Shown here: positions 12,795 to 14,425 of the stretch, piece after piece
How positions within the stretch are numbered: the first letter of the stretch is position 1
Layout of the letters: every line of letters begins with the position of its first letter
DNA from: Rhodospirillales bacterium
Lineage (GTDB): Bacteria; Pseudomonadota; Alphaproteobacteria; Rhodospirillales; Casp-alpha2
Assembly: GCA_016187325.1 (NCBI GenBank)
Contig: JACPJY010000044.1
Location: forward strand, 1-14,425
DNA: 14,425 nt
Direction of reading: 5' to 3'
Translations under genes and position numbers: made by a program
The notes under the pieces: model-generated
What the model saw: only the letters and a program-made list of their open reading frames with translations
Databases searched by the model: none
Told to the model about the DNA's origin: nothing

Positions 12795-12877
12795 GATGAG
12801 ATTTGGACGAGTTTTTGACGAGTTTCGGACGAGTTTCGGACGAGTTTTTGATGAGTTTCGGACGAGGTTCGGACGAT
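12795..12877. repeat. 11-bp tandem repeat array
   Basis: Seven consecutive 11-base units and a partial eighth: GATGAGATTTG, GACGAGTTTTT, GACGAGTTTCG, GACGAGTTTCG, GACGAGTTTTT, GATGAGTTTCG, GACGAGGTTCG, GACGAT. The consensus is GACGAGTTTCG. The array ends 46 bases before the 3' end of the sulfotransferase gene on the opposite strand. It is preceded by related AAATGATGAGA copies at 12705-12715, 12715-12725 and 12791-12801. Function is unknown; an iteron-like protein-binding array is one possibility. Confidence 0.75.
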
Positions 12878-12923
12878 AATCCGGAAGCCGTGGCGGCACT
12901 CGTGCGGCGACCGGCGGAGGGCG

Positions 12924-14425
12924 CTAGCCCCCAAGCCCCGCCTTCAGCGGCCCGAGGAATCTCTCGTAAGCTTTCGCCTTGCCGACGGCGGTGTCGTAGA
13001 GCGGCTTGCGCACCTGCCAGTTGGACGCCGTCAGCACCGCGCGCCCGGACTTGTGGAACTTCAGGCAGGCGTCGTCCCACGGCAGGTCGAGGAACCCGAT
13101 CAGCGCCTGGCTGGTGCGTTTCTGGTTGTCGATCAGGTCCTCGTAGCGCACCTCCAGCATCGGCAGCGCGAGCACGCGCCGCCAGTGCGCCATCAGCCGC
13201 CGGTAGGCGCGCATGGTGCGGCCGATGTCGGCGAGGTCGCACGCCCAGGCGTGCGGCGCCGCGAAGTTCTGGCGCCAGCACGAAAAGCCGGTGTCGAGCG
13301 GGTCGCGCACGCAATGCACGGCGCGCGCGTTCGGGAACAGCACCTGGATCAGGCCGAGGTGCAGGAAGTTGAACGGCGTCTTGTCGGTGATGCGGATCGC
13401 CTTGTCGGCGTCCATGCGCAGCCGGTCGAGATAGGTGGCCGCCATCGCCTTCAGCGCCGCCTCGTCGAGGCCGGCGGCGGCCGCCGGGTCGGCGCCGGCG
13501 AGCACCCGGATCAGGTCGATCTCGCCGCGTCCCGCCACCTTCGGGTGGCTGGCGGCGATCTGTTCGATCAGCGTGGTGCCGGAGCGCGGCATGCCGACGA
13601 TGAACACCGGCTGGTCGGTGCTGACGCCCTTGGTCTTCTTGTGGCGGTCGAACCAGCGCCGGTCGTAGGCGGCGATGACGCGGTCGATCATGCGGTCGTA
13701 TGCATCGGCGTCGAAGCCGCGGCCGCCGCGGACGAGCCGTGATTTGCGCAGCGCGTTGCCGGCGGCGAACTCGGCAAACGCGGCTTCCGTGTCGCCCTTG
13801 GCATCGAGCACCTCGGCGAGCGCGAAGTGCAGTTTCATCCGGTCGGCTTCGGGGACGCGCTTGTCGGCGAGCTGCTCCTTGAGCGTCGCCACTTCGTCGT
13901 CGCCGAGCGCGCCGCCCAAGGCGGCGGCGAGATTGGCCTGCGCCTCGCCGTGGCCGGGCCGGATGGCGACCGCCTTGCGGAACGCCTCGACGGCGTCGTC
14001 GATGCGCCCGCCCGCCAGCATGACGACGCCGAGGCCGGCGAAGGCGTCGGCGTTGCCGGGGTTGATCTCGGCCGCCTCGGCGTAGGCGGCCTCGGCGCCT
14101 TCGCGGTCGCCGCCGCGGAACAACAACGCCGCCAGGTTCAGCCGCGCCTGCTGCTGGCCGGGCCGGCAGTTGACGGCCTCCAGGAACGCCGCCTCGGCCG
14201 CCGGCAGGTCGCCCTTCGCCATCAGCACGTTGCCGAGGCTGTTATGGGCGTCGGCGAACTTCGGGCTGAGTTCGATGGCGCGGCGGCAGGATGCTTCCGC
14301 CTCGTCCAGCCTGCCCGCCTCGCGCAGCGCCACGCCGAGGTTGGCATACGCCATGGCGTTGCCCGGCGCCGCCGCAACCGCCGCCCGATAGGCGGCGACG
14401 GCGCCGGCGACGTCGCCCAAGCGCA
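12924..14425 (-). CDS. TPR-repeat sulfotransferase family protein, 5' end outside the window
   Basis: At least 500 residues are present; the frame is open through the right edge and the visible N-terminus is in the middle of a TPR unit, so the start is missing. Residues 1-170 (counting from 14420) are tandem tetratricopeptide repeats with units such as AMAYANLGVALREAGRLDEAEASCRRAIELSPK and ADAFAGLGVVMLAGGRIDDAVEAFRKAVAIRPG. The sulfotransferase domain follows: FIVGMPRSGTTLIEQI (273-288) is the 5'-phosphosulfate-binding loop for PAPS, and HCVRDPLDTGFSCWRQNF (369-386) is the 3'-phosphate-binding region. The C-terminus SNWQVRKPLYDTAVGKAKAYERFLGPL is typical of bacterial TPR-sulfotransferases. 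These transfer sulfate to protein, glycan or lipid acceptors; the acceptor is unknown. Confidence 0.9.
   Translation of the reverse strand, partial: RLGDVAGAVAAYRAAVAAAPGNAMAYANLGVALREAGRLDEAEASCRRAIELSPKFADAHNSLGNVLMAKGDLPAAEAAFLEAVNCRPGQQQARLNLAALLFRGGDREGAEAAYAEAAEINPGNADAFAGLGVVMLAGGRIDDAVEAFRKAVAIRPGHGEAQANLAAALGGALGDDEVATLKEQLADKRVPEADRMKLHFALAEVLDAKGDTEAAFAEFAAGNALRKSRLVRGGRGFDADAYDRMIDRVIAAYDRRWFDRHKKTKGVSTDQPVFIVGMPRSGTTLIEQIAASHPKVAGRGEIDLIRVLAGADPAAAAGLDEAALKAMAATYLDRLRMDADKAIRITDKTPFNFLHLGLIQVLFPNARAVHCVRDPLDTGFSCWRQNFAAPHAWACDLADIGRTMRAYRRLMAHWRRVLALPMLEVRYEDLIDNQKRTSQALIGFLDLPWDDACLKFHKSGRAVLTASNWQVRKPLYDTAVGKAKAYERFLGPLKAGLGG

Larger units (their letters stand above)
12197..12923. 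other. Gene-poor region between the TA modules and the sulfotransferase
   Basis: About 730 bases without an intact recognisable gene. It contains a possible frameshifted small gene on the minus strand (12247-12401), three copies of AAATGATGAGA (12705, 12715, 12791) and an 11-bp tandem repeat array (12795-12877). Open frames on both strands between 12400 and 12760 have no coding-like conservation that I can recognise. Confidence 0.5.

Noticed and set aside
12795..12877. The 11-bp repeats as a CRISPR array
   Set aside because: Units are too short and directly abutting, with no spacers; no cas gene is in the window.

Overview
The window is high-GC bacterial chromosomal DNA, with clean GGAGG-type ribosome binding sites and tightly packed genes. 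It carries a pyruvate/2-oxoacid:ferredoxin oxidoreductase, an ELM1-family protein, a TPR-sulfotransferase and a CTCCCC-rich palindromic intergenic repeat. This mix fits an alphaproteobacterium, probably Rhodospirillales-like. The taxonomic call is inference from gene content and composition; no rRNA or marker gene is present.

Layout. (1) 1-2073, minus strand: operon porC-porA-porB encoding a 2-oxoacid:ferredoxin oxidoreductase (porB runs off the left edge), with a near-perfect FNR/FixK box at 2174-2187. (2) 2074-4420: a structured intergenic stretch, a GmhB-like HAD phosphatase (+), an orphan Hpt-domain protein (-) and an FAH-family hydrolase/isomerase (+) that lacks the family's TGTPxGVG loop. 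(3) 4436-6403, minus strand: an ATP-grasp ligase preceded by a perfect tandem 16-bp duplication, and a hydroxypyruvate-isomerase-like TIM-barrel protein. (4) 6541-9527: a complete IS1595-family element of 2987 bp. Its 25-bp terminal inverted repeats match at 23 positions and it is flanked by an 8-bp target duplication (CTTGCGGG). It carries a transposase (+) and, convergent to it, a cargo pair: an AIPR-family (abortive infection/phage resistance) protein and a 59-codon basic protein overlapping it by ATGA. The element sits in a palindromic repeat; removing it restores a perfect 9-bp-stem hairpin. (5) 9582-10598: ELM1-family protein (-). (6) 10798-11991: two complete type II toxin-antitoxin modules in convergent orientation, RHH antitoxin/ParE toxin (+) and RelE toxin/Phd-XRE antitoxin (-). 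(7) 12000-12923: about 0.9 kb without an intact gene, holding decayed coding fragments and an 11-bp tandem repeat array. (8) 12924 to the right edge, minus strand: TPR-sulfotransferase, cut at its 5' end.

The most notable object is the IS1595 element. It behaves as a small mobile defence cassette: one transposase, one predicted phage-resistance gene with a coupled small partner, and an inward TTGACT (-35-like) box inside each terminal repeat, so each end can supply the promoter for the gene next to it. Directly downstream lies a second defence/stability-type cluster, the convergent toxin-antitoxin pair. The core metabolic genes (por, FAH, hyi, ATP-grasp, ELM1) show no obvious common pathway beyond the por operon.
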